This document shows positions 1 to 13,667 of a DNA stretch of 64,000 nucleotides, in pieces (within the stretch, counting starts at the first letter, position 1; each line of letters opens with the position of its first letter). The notes beneath the pieces were generated by a model. That model had not been told where the DNA came from. It was given only the letters and a program-made list of their open reading frames with translations, and ran no database searches. A program made the translations under genes and the position numbers. Source of the stretch: Dendrocalamus latiflorus (taxonomy: Eukaryota; Streptophyta; Magnoliopsida; Poales; Poaceae). The stretch spans positions 8,379,643 through 8,443,642 of the forward strand of contig CM029626.1 of NCBI GenBank assembly GCA_017311315.1, in the 5' to 3' direction.

Positions 1-28
1 GCTCTAGATTGTTCAAGCGAAGAAATAA

Positions 29-300
29 GCTCTAATACCACCTGTTGTAAAATGCACGCGAGATATGAAATAATGAAGAATAATCATGAGCATGAGAAAA
101 GAATTTAATGTGAAAAAGTCTTAAGAAAAAAAAATCACGAACGTACAATCAGTATAATCACTATATGGAGGGGAAGTTACAGAATACCCTTGGCTCATTA
201 CATCTATAGATAGCTTGTATTATGTGCGCTATCTATTACGAGGCTTACAGGAGTATAAATAGTCTTAGGAATAAGTGTCCCAGACAATGAAGAAATAGAG
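29..300 (-). repeat. Copia-type primer-binding site and LTR remnant at the window edge
   Basis: The minus strand of 29-40 reads as an initiator-tRNA-Met primer-binding site (TGGTATTAGAGC, one base off the common Copia form). The sequence from 43 upward begins TGTTGT on the plus strand, which is how the end of a minus-strand LTR would look. The far edge of the LTR and the body of the element lie unresolved or outside the window, so the end coordinate is only nominal. Confidence 0.35.
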
Positions 301-1567
301 TCCTAATCGGCAATGGAAACAGGGAGTTACTCGAAAACTGGAACAGTAACCTGCTTGGAGACAGGAATAAGACCCCTATTGGCGACAAAACAGCCTCAGA
401 AGATGACGATAAAGAGTTGTAATCAGAAGCGCATCAAGTAGCCACATCTGATTTCAGTCAATGCAAAACACTTTTAGACACCACGATAGTGTAAGTCGGT
501 ACATAGTCTATCACGAATATAAAGATGATCTCAATTATAACCTCCGATCAGTTCATATTATCAACTAGTCATACTAGTTGAAATATACTCTTCTGAGCAA
601 AATCTGATCGGATACTTTGAGTAATTGGACGAACCAGATTGTGTTCACAAAATACAAACTTTCAGGTGCACGTATTCTTCACTTTCCCGTAAGGAAATTA
701 TTCCGGGAAATCATCAGCACAAAATGTTAGGGCGGGGCATATATACCTACGTGATCTACCAACTCGCCTCAGCTACCGCCTACCACCCGTAACTTCGACT
801 TTCAGTTGAGTTTTTCTTCTGCGACAAGGTGAGAAATTACTGGATGAAGAGGACGATGTGTACAGTACAGGACTACAGCCTCGCCTGCAGGTACAAAATC
901 TCACAGAAAATATTACGAACAGTCAATGACGCAGCCCCCTGATCGATCAATTCCATGGTTTCCATCCCCTACGACACCTACTTGTGTGTCCCTGTCCTGC
1001 AAGTTTCGAAAGGGACACCGTTCACACTGGTAGCATCGTTCAACTTCAAGATCAAGATGGTATGCCGCTGAAGTTGTTCGAATTCGACTTCACAGTGGGC
1101 GTTGAATTGCCAGCTCCCGGCCGGATTTTCTGATCAGGAAGGCCACAGCAGACGACGACTACGAGCAATAGTCGGCGTAATCTTTCGGCCGACAAGGGCA
1201 ACGCCAATTTTGGTCCAGATTCATTACAGACATACTCCGAGAAAGGCACGATGCCATGCATTTCCTCCCAAGGGCCATGGCACAAAACCGAGGCTTGCAA
1301 TTTCAGAAACACCTACCTCAAGCATGAAGCCATGAACGCAAGAAGACAAGCAACCTGCTGCCCACACCAGTGAAGTTAAAAAGGATATCAAAGGAATTTG
1401 CTGCTAACTTGTGCAAAGTTTGTTCACTCTGATGCTGAGTAGTAAAAAAGAAGACAGACGGGAAAAAGGAGAAGGGAATAAACACAGAAAGAACAGAAAC
1501 ACTGATCACTAAGAGTGCAGCTAGCTACTGAAAGAACACAAGAACAGCAGCTACTGATTACTGAAAA
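301..1567. other. No gene seen; probably includes the SPL 3' UTR
   Basis: No coding exon was recognised here. The part adjoining 1568 should be the 3' UTR of the minus-strand SPL gene. The short open frames in this stretch have no recognisable domain. Confidence 0.4.
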
Positions 1568-4500
1568 CTACTGCCATGAGAATGGGAGAGACGGAGATGT
1601 CCCGTCCGAGGAGCCTTCCGCACCGACATGGAATATTCCGTGGTAGTTCATCTCGTTGTCGTTCGAGCTCGGGACCAGGACGGTGTTCAACTGCTCACTC
1701 TCCATGCTGGGGCAGGCGAACCCGGCAGCGGTGATGCCACTGGAGGCCTGGGAGCAAGCAAACCAGGAAGAGCTGCCGAACTGCAGGTTGGGGACAAGGG
1801 GCTGAGACATGGGGATGTGCTCCGTTGGCTGGACCATCCGGCTGATGTTGACGCTGGAGGAATTAGCTGGGGATGACAGAAGAGAGAGAGCACAATCGGA
1901 GTCGAGCACTTGAGTCAGTCCATCAGAGAATATCTTGTTGCTGCTGCTGCTCTCAGGCGGTGGAGCGACGATCTTGAGGAGAGGTTGGCATACTGAGATC
2001 TCGAGGGTAGCGCTTGTGCTGAAACTAACTTGATCTCCTTCCTGAAGGAAGGGAAAGCGCCGGCCTTCTTTGGAGTAAGTTGATGTAGAGCCGACAAAAT
2101 GCTGCCTGTTGCTCAGGACCTGATGTGTGTAATATGGACTGTCCTCAGATTTGATGATCCCAGACCAACTCACCTCTGGTCTTGGAGGAGCAAACGACGC
2201 GAACCTTGTCCCTGCATTTGAAAACAAACCTAAATGGCTGTCATGAAACAAGCGTGAGACTGGTACTGAAATTTATCGATGTATAAAGATTGAAATTGCA
2301 GCATTGTGCAATCAGTCAGTTGCTTGAATATTCAGGAAAGGTGAAGCTGCATTGTGCTCATGTGGCTATTGAAGAATGGTGCCTCCGATATTTCATATTC
2401 AAACAAGAATTCATGATTTAAATTCTAGTGAAGAAAACACGACATCACTCATCATCATCCATATCAAATGAATCCAATAACATATAGTATCAAAAAGGTA
2501 AAGCTATTAGCTGTCCCTTATCTGGGGGGTGCAGGATGTGTCGTCACATAGAATCAGACAAAGCAGTATATATGTATGGTCATTATGCCGACTTTCATGC
2601 ATGGGTATCATTTATAGGAAAAACATTGTGCTCTCTTAGCTCCATGTAAATTACAGGTAACACTATCAGTTACACAGGAGAAAATAAGATGAACTTATGT
2701 AATATGCAAGTACCAAGTAAGTTACAAAATCTCAGTTTTACAAGCTAGATTTTATGAACAACTAGATGCAAAATTTGCAGCAGCAATTTTGTGGGTTTTT
2801 AGATATGCATTAATGTACTATATAGCCAAAATTTCTGCTTCTAGCAAGAGATGTTTCTATATAATTTGAGCATTTCATTTATTCAAAGTAGCAATCGACA
2901 GATGTCAAAACAAAAAATAGTAATGAAACAAGAAAATACCTTGTTGAGTTGTCATAAAGCTCCCAGAATTCATGGTATCTGGCTGTGGCTTCCTGCGGCG
3001 TCGGTTGTGCCCGTCAAGGCGCTTTCTACAGCTACGCTTAGCCTCGTCGAACTCCGCAAGTAAGTGAAACCTAAAGAAACAAAAACTCATGATAAGAAAC
3101 ACAAACAATAAATGAAAAGGAGCTGTAACACAAACATATCTGAACAAAGAGCTACCCTTTTAAGATTGTGTACTTATTAATTAGTACCATCTTTATTGGC
3201 ATATTGACACTGTTATGCAAAAAGGAACAACATCTGACTGCTATAGCAGGAAGTGAGAGGGAAAAAAAACAGAGCACACTTGAAGACCATTGGATATAAA
3301 AACCTGCATAACAGTATTAGTTGACATAGCAAATAAAAAGTAAATCTTGCTTGTCACTCCCATAATACAGGTAGTAGTGTAGCACAATAATGCCATGATA
3401 TCATGGAACAAGTCAACAAGGAACTATGGCATTCAGGATAAGAGAGAATTTCCATGCAAGTGAGCAACCTTTATGCTTAAAACATGGTGTGAATTTCTAG
3501 AAGTAGATTAGCTTCTCAGGACCATCACCATAGATTTTGCCGTACTTGTTTCCTGAACAAATATTATGCTCTAATATAATTCAGGCACATGAATAATTCA
3601 AAGCTACATGGGACTAACATGCTACTCAGCCAAAAGAATGATCCACGTATTTATTTTATCAATATTCAATAATAGCACACAGCTTCCCTTAAAAATTTAC
3701 AGTACACAGCTGGACCACTCAGATTTCAATGCGTCAGTTAACAATTTGAGTGCATGGGGCTTCATTGTAGATAAAAGTTTTGTACTGGGCCTCTCAAGCA
3801 CAGAAAAATAGTGCAACTCCTGTTGGACATTTGGACCACAGTATAATGGTTCCAACTGGTATATGGCAGTATGGCACTGTACCAGACTGTTCGGACACTG
3901 AGGAGCACTTGATAAAGTCTGCCGAGCAGTATGGTGATCTAATTTTGCTCCACTGGGCGTCTGGGAGAGATCGCCAATCATTGAAAATGCACCCCACTGG
4001 ATATAAAATTTCCAGGAGAAAGAGAACAAATGATTGAAGAATAATATTTGTATTGTTTAAAGGCACAAGATGCAGAGTTAGTTGCTCACTATAGGTCAAC
4101 AATATAAAATACACCACCACAACTGAATTACAGTTCAAACTAAGAAAAGGTTTTAGCCTGTCTAGTATTATTGTAAAATAAAGACATGTCAAATTGGAGG
4201 CACCACGTTTGCTCCAGAGGGTAGGAATTCTCACATCAATCGAATATATATCATTTCTTTAGTGGACTCAAATTATAACAGACTGGATCATTCAGATGTA
4301 AGGTAGGCACTAAGATTTAAGACTAGTTTAGAAAAGGCGGAATAAAATGTTTTTATGGGCCAAAAATCCAAGAAAAATAGATCACTCAGCTAGAAATGAA
4401 CGACCATACTCAGAACAACTATTTTGTTTCAGTTCAGTAATCGAACAAGGTCATTGTTAGAGTTCTCTGAAAAAAGGCATAAGTTAGATTTTGAAAGTTA

Positions 4501-6398
4501 AACATAGCTTTTATTGTGTGCCAACCTTAAGTGCAAATTACTATGATAGTTTAGCTAACTGATGAATAGACAAATAGTTTAGCTAACTGATGAATAGACA
4601 AACATTTGAAACTTGTATTAATTATCCGGTCGGTTACTGAGACAAAATGGCCCCACCAAAATGCATGATGCAGAATGTATTTAGCAGCAGTCATTCAAAT
4701 AGCGATTTTATAGGTCCCGACATCTCATATAGAAAGCATGGCTAATAGCCAGAAGCAAGCAAGGCAGATGTGGTAGGCCAGTTTCTGCCAAAAATTAAAT
4801 AAAGCAGGTTGAATGTTCAACAACATCTTTAAGTATCAATAGTCCCAGACAACAAATACTGCTGCACACAAGAATCCACGAGAAAAGTGCAAGAACTCGT
4901 ATGGATCTGGTTACTAACTCAGCAAGGAAAGGTCCTCATGGAAAAAGGAGATAGGCAATCATGTCAGTGATGGGGCTTATCATTCAGGGTATTACTTAAC
5001 GAGGAGTGCTTTCTACAGTCTACACCCCGTCAAAGCAAAAATTGCATAGATCCGAAAGTACCTATAGCTAACAATGGGTTGGATAGATGCGCTTCTCAGC
5101 TCCATATTTGCTTCAATATCTGTGCATTTTTGTTTTCACTGTACAGCACAGAAGCACTTTTATCTGTCGGCGCCGTAACAAAAGGGTTTTTTTTGTGTCA
5201 ATGGTAAGGAAAATACACAAATTCCAGTTCATTCTTCAATTAAAACAATGAAAAAAGGGCTATGCGGGCATAAGGTGAACATGGAGCAGCTAATCATAAA
5301 AAAGATCACCCAACCTGATCTTTTGTCACATGAAATGCATCTATCGCTTTTTACTGATAATAATTCCCATTGATGGGTTAGAAAGTTAGTAGTGCAAAAG
5401 TAGGAAAAGAGGAGGGTTATAATTCAGGTATACAGGTTGCTAAGGTAAAGGGTAGCAGGGAAAAACTTGGGGTACAAATATGAAAAGGCTGAAAAGGAGC
5501 TGCCAGAAAAGGTAAAGCTGTGCATCCTTGAAACAAGACAGGCAGATATATGCTCATCTCACCCCTACTGATTCCACCAGCTGTGCTTGGAATGGGAACA
5601 ATTGAGCCAAAGAAAGGGAAAGCCATGGCCAAAGAAAGAACTGATTTGGCCTATTCACTTTTAACAAAGGGAATAATCGGCAGTAAAAAGGAAAAGATGC
5701 AAAAGAAATGTCTGAGGCCAATCAGTCCGTTCTTTGATGCCCGCCGATTTTCCATTGTAGCAATTCAAGCGATGATCTTTTCAGAAATTGGTTCAATCAA
5801 GCTGACGCGACTGCGGTGACGATTCGCAAACTTAAAGCGATGTCGTGAATGAGCTGAATTTAGTATGGTCAGAATTGGTATGAAGTGAAAATTGCAAAAT
5901 TTTGCTATATTGCCAGGTTATATACCTGCTGCACTGCTGGCAGAAGCGCATCTCGCGGCCGGAGACGACGACGACGGGCGTCTTGGAGTGCGCCTCGCAG
6001 ACCTTGTGCCGCCGGTGGTAGTCGCGGCACTTGCTCAGGTCGGCCTTGCAGCCGTCCACCGCGCACGACGGGCACTGCCCCCCGCCGGCGCCGCCAGGCC
6101 CCGCGCGCGGCCGCTTCAGCGGGCTCGCGGATAGCACCGCCGCCGCAGTCGACACCGACACCACCGGGCCCTTCGCCGCTGGCTCCTTCAGCACGTCCGA
6201 CGCGCCGAATTCGCCCAGCCCGCCGAGCTTGAGGTCGACCGAGCACTCCGGCCGGCTCGGCGGCCCACGCGCCGCCGCCGCGGCAGCAATGCCCGACGCA
6301 GCCGCCGCGGCGGGCGCGACGGCGGCGATGGCGGGCACGGCGTCGTGCTCCAGCTCGGCCAGGTCCCAAGAAACCGGCATCTTGAGATCCCAATCCAT
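1568..6398 (-). CDS. SPL18: SQUAMOSA promoter-binding-like transcription factor, SPL18 type (415 aa)
   Basis: Three exons on the minus strand: 6398-5926, 3070-2940 and 2211-1568, all with GT-AG junctions and a continuous frame, giving 415 residues. The start is the first ATG, encoding MDWDLKMPVSWDL, a signature of rice SPL18. The SBP domain spans about residues 108-185 and is split by intron 1 after the QQCSR motif. Zn1 ligands are Cys112, Cys117, Cys134 and His137; Zn2 ligands are Cys153, Cys156, His160 and Cys172. A basic nuclear-localisation segment at about 169-185 ends in RRRRK. The C-terminus ends SLPFSWQ, as in SPL16/SPL18. The family binds GTAC-core promoters in the nucleus and controls panicle and grain traits in grasses. 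The last exon carries a miR156 target site (1874-1893), so post-transcriptional repression is expected. Intron 1 is about 2.9 kb. The alternative, SPL16/GW8, is less likely because the N-terminus and the CALSLLSS region fit SPL18 better. Confidence 0.95.
1874..1893 (-). promoter_or_regulatory. miR156 target site in the SPL coding sequence
   Basis: On the minus strand this is GTGCTCTCTCTCTTCTGTCA, the canonical miR156/157 target found in most miR156-regulated SPL genes. It sits in the last exon and encodes the usual ALSLLSS peptide. Confidence 0.95.
4547..4602. repeat. 28-bp perfect tandem duplication in SPL intron 1
   Basis: The 28-bp unit beginning TAGTTTAGCTAACTGATGAA occurs twice back to back (4547-4574 and 4575-4602). 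Confidence 0.85.
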
Positions 6399-6748
6399 GG
6401 AACTCAGCAGCTCAAGAAGCTCTACTGCTCCCCGCGCTACCTGCTTCTTGGACGCTACAGAGCTAGTAGCTACTCGTCCGTGCCTGTGCTCGAGCCGGAG
6501 CTTTCACTCACGGTCAGGTCACTGGCTTGGCCGGTTTGTTCTCTCCTCCCGTCCCTCTCATTCTATAGGCATGCCCCGAGGAAGGCGGCAACTAGCAACA
6601 AAGAATTATGGGATTGCTTGGTCACCACAGCACGCACAAGCGAACAAATCAAGCACAAGAACAGGGCAAATGCAACAGATCAGCAGAGAGCTAGAGCAGC
6701 AAGAGCTTATCCTGATAGGGAGGAGAGAGAAACTGCATCCTTCCCTCC

Positions 6749-6749
<1 letters not shown>

Positions 6750-6782
<33 letters not shown>
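6750..6782. repeat. (CT)n microsatellite in the likely SPL 5' UTR
   Basis: About 16 uninterrupted CT units, which read as GA in the transcript, lie about 350 bp upstream of the SPL start codon. Confidence 0.9.
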
Positions 6783-6785
<3 letters not shown>

Positions 6786-6982
6786 CTGATGAAGAAGTGG
6801 AATGGATGATGTGCTTGATTGTGGCTATAGGAACAAGAAAGAACACGCGTACACACTCACAACGCAACAACAGTACCAAGGAGAGGCAAGGAGGCCAGGA
6901 ACTGGGGGAGTAGTCAGTACTTGCTTGCAGAGACAAGTGCAGGTGTGAGGTGTGTCTGGACTATGGAGCGGGCAGGTAAGGA

Positions 6983-7884
<902 letters not shown>

Positions 7885-8397
7885 TCACCGCTCGTTCCTT
7901 TCTTTTTGAAAACTATTTTGTTGGACATTATTATTTATTTTTAACCGGAAGCTATCAGCTACAATTAAAAATTATCAGTTGTAGTCAATATGAATAGGCC
8001 TTAGGTGTCTTTGTTTAGACGTATATACTTTGGTTATTGTCTGATTGAGGATGTAAATCTTTGCAAGATACTCCACTCCTATGGAACATAATTATGGTTT
8101 CACTGTCTTAAGCAGTCAATTATGGCTTCACTATCCTGAACAGTCCATAAGATTAGGATAGTTTAAAAAGTACAGCTGTTTTTCTTAAGAAAACTGGTCA
8201 CGTGTTCATATGGATTGCGACTGAGCTGAGCCTGAGCATTTGTTTTTCTGGCATGTCCAACTTGTGAAGAGCTGGTTTACTGATTGCAAACAAAGAAATA
8301 ACACGACGCTTTGTCAGGTTTCAAAAGAAATGGCGCCTTGTTATTTTTGTTTATGACCTTTACTTTTCAAGTTGCTTTCTAAGTTGGATTGAATTAA

Positions 8398-8617
8398 GAG
8401 TACTGCTATACAACATTCGACTGTTTTTTTTAGATAAAAACAGTTAGATTGATCTGGGGCGTTAGATCTCTATCCAACGGATTCACCCATACAAGCCTCC
8501 CTCCAAAAAAATGACCTCCTCCAAAAAAAATAAACTAGAGCGTTCGATCTCTATCTAATAGCTCAAAATGTGACTGTTTTTGTCTAAAAAACAGTCAAAT
8601 GTTGTATAGACACTCCC
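8398..8617. mobile_element. MULE-type MITE with 9-bp target-site duplication
   Basis: A 220-bp palindromic element. One end contains CTATACAACATTCGACTG and the other, read in reverse complement, CTATACAACATTTGACTG. It is flanked on both sides by TTGAATTAA (8389-8397 and 8618-8626). A 9-bp duplication is typical of Mutator-like elements. It has no coding capacity. Confidence 0.8.
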
Positions 8618-8697
8618 TTGAATTAATAACAGTAAAATTTTGCTAAGCTCGCCAGCTTTTTACTGTGCATCTCCGCGGAAAGAAACAAGTTACTGAA

Positions 8698-9033
8698 TGC
8701 CTACTTAACAGCTTTGCAGACGTCAATTTCAGTCTGGCTAAAGCTTTGCGCGCCATAGGTTGTTTGGTGCTTGTAGGTTAATCTTGTGTAACATGATTTA
8801 CTACTTTGATGTCATTCATTTTAACACATAATTTTATATCAAAACGGCGTGATCTCATATATCTGTCACTAGATGCCGACCTAACAGCTTTGTAGATGTC
8901 AATTTCAGTCTAGCTATAGCTTTTATGCACCATAGATTGTTCGGTGCTTGTTAGGTTAGCCTTGTGATAACATGATTTACTACTTTGACGTCATTCATTT
9001 CTGAGACAGGGTTTTATATCAAAACTGCATGAC
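8698..9033. repeat. Diverged tandem duplication, period about 176 bp
   Basis: Two copies (about 8698-8875 and 8876-9033) share long blocks such as CAATTTCAGTCT and ACATGATTTACTACTTTGA, in the same order and orientation, with scattered substitutions. Confidence 0.75.
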
Positions 9034-9309
9034 CTTGATCAACTCGGCTTCGGCTTCTGGCTTATTTTTCACTATTCATAAGTTTCGTCTTTTTCTGAAC
9101 TTTTGACTTTTTGTTGAGCTTTTTTGCTGGTTCTTTTTTCCCATATTTGTTTGTATTATACGTAATGGGCTAACATATTTTTTTTATTTTTAAATTTTTT
9201 TAAATTTAATTATGCTAAATAAGCCTCTGTTAGCTACAATGCTTTTTTCAGCCAGCTACAGTGTTTTCAGCCATAAACCACGAGCTTTTCAGCCGAACCG
9301 ATCACCACC
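9034..9309 (+). mobile_element. MITE family A, copy 1
   Basis: About 275 bp with imperfect inverted ends (GATCAACTCGGCTTCGGC at one end, GATCGGTTCGGCTG in reverse complement at the other). The interior includes TGTATTATACGTAATGGGC and repeated AGCCAGCTACAGTG-like motifs. Two more copies lie at 16126-16400 and, inverted, at 19294-19566. Superfamily not settled; hAT or Harbinger are possible. Confidence 0.75.
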
Positions 9310-10487
9310 CTCATATACTAATATTTGTTAAGGATTATTCAGTTGCCTTGACACCTCTCCCTTGGACAAGCAAATAAACTCCCTCTCATTGACAAACTCC
9401 CAAGTAATTATGTTATTTAATTCCAGGTGTGAAGAGTGTAGACCACACATTCTGACTCCATAAAAATCTCTCTGAGCAAACTTGCACTTGAACACGTTAG
9501 TTTAATACTTTAATCTATAGGGCCCTGGTCCATTTGATCTAAAAAACAATAGGTCCGTGGTCCATCTCTCTAGATCCTCTGTACATCTGCCACTATAGTT
9601 ATTTCTTTTAAAATTTAACCTTTGCGAATTTATTTTTATAAATCTTGTTCTCTTCCTAAACTTGATAGCACATGTAGCTTGTCACACTATCATACCTATG
9701 GAGCTAGAGGAGCTCGACAGGACGACGTGACGAGCCAACTAGACGCGGCAGATGATTAATTAGTGTGAACCATGCATATGATGCTTAATTAATGCTAATC
9801 ATACTTAAGTTAATAAATGTAATCCTCGTGAGGTGTTGTTGCTCGGCAGGTCCTACCGAGCTACGGTAACACGACAGGTGACACAAAACTGCTGAGCTAG
9901 AGGGACTAGATTTAATAAACGGATATTTATGGACTAAAATTGAAAAAAAAATGCCACCATGTGATATATGCTAAGGTTCCACTTCCCCATCACAAGTACT
10001 TTATTTATTAATTTTATATGTCATTTGTTTATACGCTGTCGCAACATGCGGCAGCACAGAAATTTTTGGGTGGTTTTATATACATAAAGAATTTGTTTTT
10101 GGGTGCTGTTTGGAAGGGAGCCTGTGGGAACCTGACCTCTGGCTCTCAAGGACAGGGGGCTCGTTTGTTTGTTTGCTCCTTTTAGGTGCCTGGCTTCTTT
10201 GAGTACGTGGGATAAGGAGCTATAGAAAAAAAAGAAAATGGGATGATAGGTGAAAGATTGCACTACCATGGTAGGCATAGGCCACCTAGTAGTTGTAGCC
10301 TTTATTTTGCAAAATGCATTGGGGGTGGAATGATTGGCTATATGATTTTTCCTCCTTTGCCCCCCTTGTCCTTTTTTTACTCTAGTAATTTGACTCTACA
10401 ACAAATAATATTCATAAAAAGGAAAAGAAATCAAGGGAGTTTCAAGGACTAACCTAGTGCAATTATAGTGGGTTCTTCAAACAATTA
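9310..10487. other. Intergenic, no gene or clear repeat seen
   Basis: AT-rich sequence with several short homopolymers. No coding exon, tRNA or bounded repeat was recognised. Confidence 0.4.
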
Positions 10488-10713
10488 GGACCAATTCTTT
10501 TTAGCTTTTAAAAACTGCTTTTCAGTTTTTTTACAGTAACTAGCTTTTAAACGAAGTATCTTTTCAAGATAGAGTCTACTAGTTAATTGTAAGTACATGC
10601 TTTACCGACTTCATTTATATCGGTAAAAACTATACGTGCGTTTCTGTTATTCTATAATCTCTCGCACAAACAGCTTAAAAGTCACAAGCCGTAGCCAAAA
10701 AGAATAGGCCCTT
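10488..10713 (+). mobile_element. MITE family B, copy 1
   Basis: Inverted ends: the start contains CAATTCTTTTTAGCT and the end, in reverse complement, CCTATTCTTTTTGGCT. The interior shares ACCGACTTCATTTATATCGG with the inverted copy at 17534-17776 and is related to 18924-19153. Confidence 0.65.
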
Positions 10714-11597
10714 GGTAGCAAATTACAAATGGGTGAAAATGCTTCGAAATAATTTGTAAGGTTGTTTTTAAAAACCCAAATTAACCGCGTTGAGACCTGA
10801 AACATGAATTTCACCAGACGGCCGTGTGAATTATCGGTTTCCAACGACTGCAAAACGATGCCATGTTTTACACTAGTCTTTCGGCATTGACAAACGTCGC
10901 TTCCGAATGACCAGTGCTTTTGACGTTCCTCTTAAATTTTTTTTGGATTTTGACACATTTTGATGGATGGGAGCAGTGGCCACACAGTTCACTACTCTTA
11001 CGTGTTTGGCCCCCAAATAAACGAGCAGTGGCAGTAAAAGACAATGTAGAGCAGCTCATCATGGTTGGTCCGATCGGGTGAATGCAAACAAGCCACGCCC
11101 ACAAATGCATCGACGCAAACGGCCAAGCCGTACGGGCGAAATTGATGTCAGTTGTCAACGCATGAATGCTGTCAACGCATGTATGTCACTGTAAAGCTCC
11201 AGGAGTATCCAACGAACTTCATTTTTCCCCTTCGGTTCCAACATAACAAACTTCTTTTTTATTATTATTATTATTATTTTGAACCACAATGATCCAGAAA
11301 TATTACACACGATCGACAAGTGAACTCCTGTTTAGATCTGCAAATCCGCTAGTATGAGTTGCATAACACCACACGGTGTGGCACCTTAGCTCTTTAGCTA
11401 ATTTTCAGATTTTGATTTCCACCATTTATAGATTGAATATGTTATTTATGTAATTTGTTACGATTTAAACCCATGAGTCATAAGTTTTGAACATTTAAGT
11501 TGACTGTATTGTTTGCTCATCCTTCTGTAAATCATCCAATTTTTACCTCTTGTGTGCCACAAAGGTATAGAGTAGTGGCCTGAACTCTCAGTTGTTG
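10714..11597. other. Intergenic, no gene seen
   Basis: No supported coding region. A short ATT-rich microsatellite lies at about 11257-11280. Confidence 0.4.
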
Positions 11598-12558
11598 TGT
11601 AACGACTCCATTTTTAGGAAGAGCACTGTCGTACCTTCCACAACAGCTTAGAAATCTAGTTATAGATAGAAAGAATATCATATCTACTCACGAGCATTTA
11701 AAAAGATTAACTTAATTAAAATATGATATAACGGTTAAACTACAACAACTTTACGAGTGCCCAATCCCAAAACTTAACTTACATTCAGAAGAATCAAAGA
11801 AATTCCACAAGAACGTTTGAGTGTAGTCGTAATCCTAACACGTTAACTGATACATCCATCTGCTTCTTGTATCTATGCTCTTGAACTAAGAAGGACTGAG
11901 TAAACTAGGTACTCAGCAAGCAGTATAGGAAGGCTATGTAACTAATATGCAAGGAGTTCAACTAAATAGACACACAAGTTATAATATGATAATAATATAT
12001 GCAAGTTTGGTGGTAAAGAACTTTGTATTTAAAATAGTAAAATAATACTTAATTAAAAAAGGGAATTTATTATCCATAATTTTCATATCAAAATCATCCA
12101 AATTATACTTATACTTTGTTGCTAAAATTACCTATGAAACACAACTCCATTAACCGGGAGCACGATGTATTTGAATACCATTTGTTATACACTGAAAAGT
12201 TGTCCAACTTTACCCACAAGATATCTTAGACTCATAATGTCAACTTATAGGTACGCAACTTGTTAGCGTGTGACTGAGTTGAGATAACAAGATCTTTCAT
12301 TGCTCTCGTTTTTCTAACCTCTAGCCAGTAGGCTCGGGCCACACATTGTTAGGAATCCACAAGCCAAAGTGGAAATTGCGGCCCGACTCTAAGTGAACCT
12401 ACTGTTGTTAAATATGGAGGATACTTTTGAAGTCCGATCTCCATACCACCCCATTGTATGCAGGCCGTTCCTACCCCTAGAACATCAAACCATCCTATAG
12501 ATATTCGATTGACTTAAGCAGCTACTAAATTATGTCTGATAAGTCAAAACTTATGGTT
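11598..12558 (+). repeat. Gypsy-type LTR remnant
   Basis: It starts TGTAACGACTCC and is related along its length to 27788-28660. Shared features in order are TTACATTCAGAAGA, AGAA(C/A)G(T/C)TTG and a GACTGAGTA motif followed by a CTCA(G/A)CAAG motif. LTRs opening with TGTAACG are common in grass Gypsy elements. The 3' edge is not defined. Confidence 0.5.
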
Positions 12559-12613
12559 TGATGAGTTAATCTAGTTGTCTTCAGGTCTGATCATGTAATC
12601 AATCAAACCAAGC
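12559..12613 (+). repeat. Detached copy of the start of the 13668 LTR
   Basis: TGATGAGTTAATCTAGTTG and the following bases match the beginning of the LTR at 13668-13722, ending at CCAAGCT in both. It abuts the 5' side of the Copia pol fragment. Confidence 0.65.
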
Positions 12614-12630
12614 TGTTGTGGTTTTGAAAG

Positions 12631-13640
12631 ATGCTCGTTGGAGCATGCAGTGTACAAGCAAAGCCATGGAAAAGGGACTTGCTGGTTGGAGTTTATGTGA
12701 ATGATTTGATTAACACTGGAGAGAATATCAAAGAGATCAATAGCTTCAAAACCCAGGTGAAGAAATTGTTTGTCATGAGTGACCTCAAGTTACTCAGTTA
12801 TTACTGGGGTATTGAAGTTCGTCAGAGCTCTACGAAGATCACACTCAGCCAGTCCTCATATGCAACAAAAGTGTTGGACAAATGCGGCATGAAGAATTGT
12901 AATCCAACGTAGGTTCCGATGAAACCCCGCCTGAAGTTGAGCAAGAATAGCACAAACCCTCCTGTGGACAAGAGCTAATACCGAAGTGTAGTCGGTAGCT
13001 TGAGATACCTGCTACACACACGCCCGGACTTAGCGTTCTCGGTTGACATTGTGAGCAGGTACATGGAGAAGCCCAGTACGGAGCATATGGCCGTTGTAAA
13101 GCACATACTAAGGTATGTGAAAGAAACTTTGAGTTACGAGTGTGTCTACGAGAAGAAGAAAGAAGATATGGGGCTAATTGGTTACTCTGATAGTGACCTA
13201 GCCGGTGATACTGATGATCGGAAGAGCACTTCAGATATGGTGTTTTTCCTTAGGTCGAACCCGATTAGTTGGTGTTCACAAAAGCATAAGGTAGTCGCTT
13301 TATCCTATTGTGAAGTGAAGTACATCGCAGCTTGTGCAGCAGTATGTCAAGGGGTGTGGCTGGGACGATTGTTGGCTGACATGCTAGAGATGAAGGTTGA
13401 GAAAGTAACTCTGAAGGTCGATAATCAGTCTGCAATTGCATTGAATAAGAATCCAGTCTACTATGAGAGAAGCAAACACATCGATACATGTTTATATTAC
13501 ATTAGAGAATGTGTGTAATCAAGGTTAATAGAGGTTCAACGTGTTTGCACAGAAGACCAGCTTACTAGTATCCTGACCAAGTCCATTGGTAGATTGAAGT
13601 TCATGGAGATAAGGGAGAAAATCGATGTGCGGAACATCAG
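12631..13640 (+). pseudogene. Degenerate Copia reverse transcriptase / RNase H fragment
   Basis: This is the C-terminal part of a Ty1-Copia pol polyprotein. It shows the RT tail (LLVGVYVNDLI, where the catalytic YVDD is YVND), the KYLLHTRPD-type block (here RYLLHTRPDLAF), and RNase H with GYSDSDLAGD, RKSTS and the DNQSAIAL / SKHID blocks. The reading frame carries stops after NCNPT (about 12910), before YRSVVGS (about 12976) and after RECV (13516), so it is non-functional. Recognisable C-terminal sequence (DQLTSILTKS) continues past the last stop to about 13640. Gag, protease, integrase and most of RT are absent. It is flanked by an LTR (13668) and, upstream, by a short copy of that LTR's start. 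Confidence 0.85.
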
Positions 13641-13667
13641 GGAACACAACAAGCTTAAAGAGGAGAT

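Noticed and set aside
3697..4234. Minus-strand open frames of 110 and 146 aa in SPL intron 1
   Set aside because: They overlap each other, have no recognisable domain and lie within an intron.
5892..6789. Several long plus-strand open frames opposite the SPL first exon
   Set aside because: They are antisense shadows of a GC-rich exon; the minus strand encodes the SBP domain with correct splice junctions.
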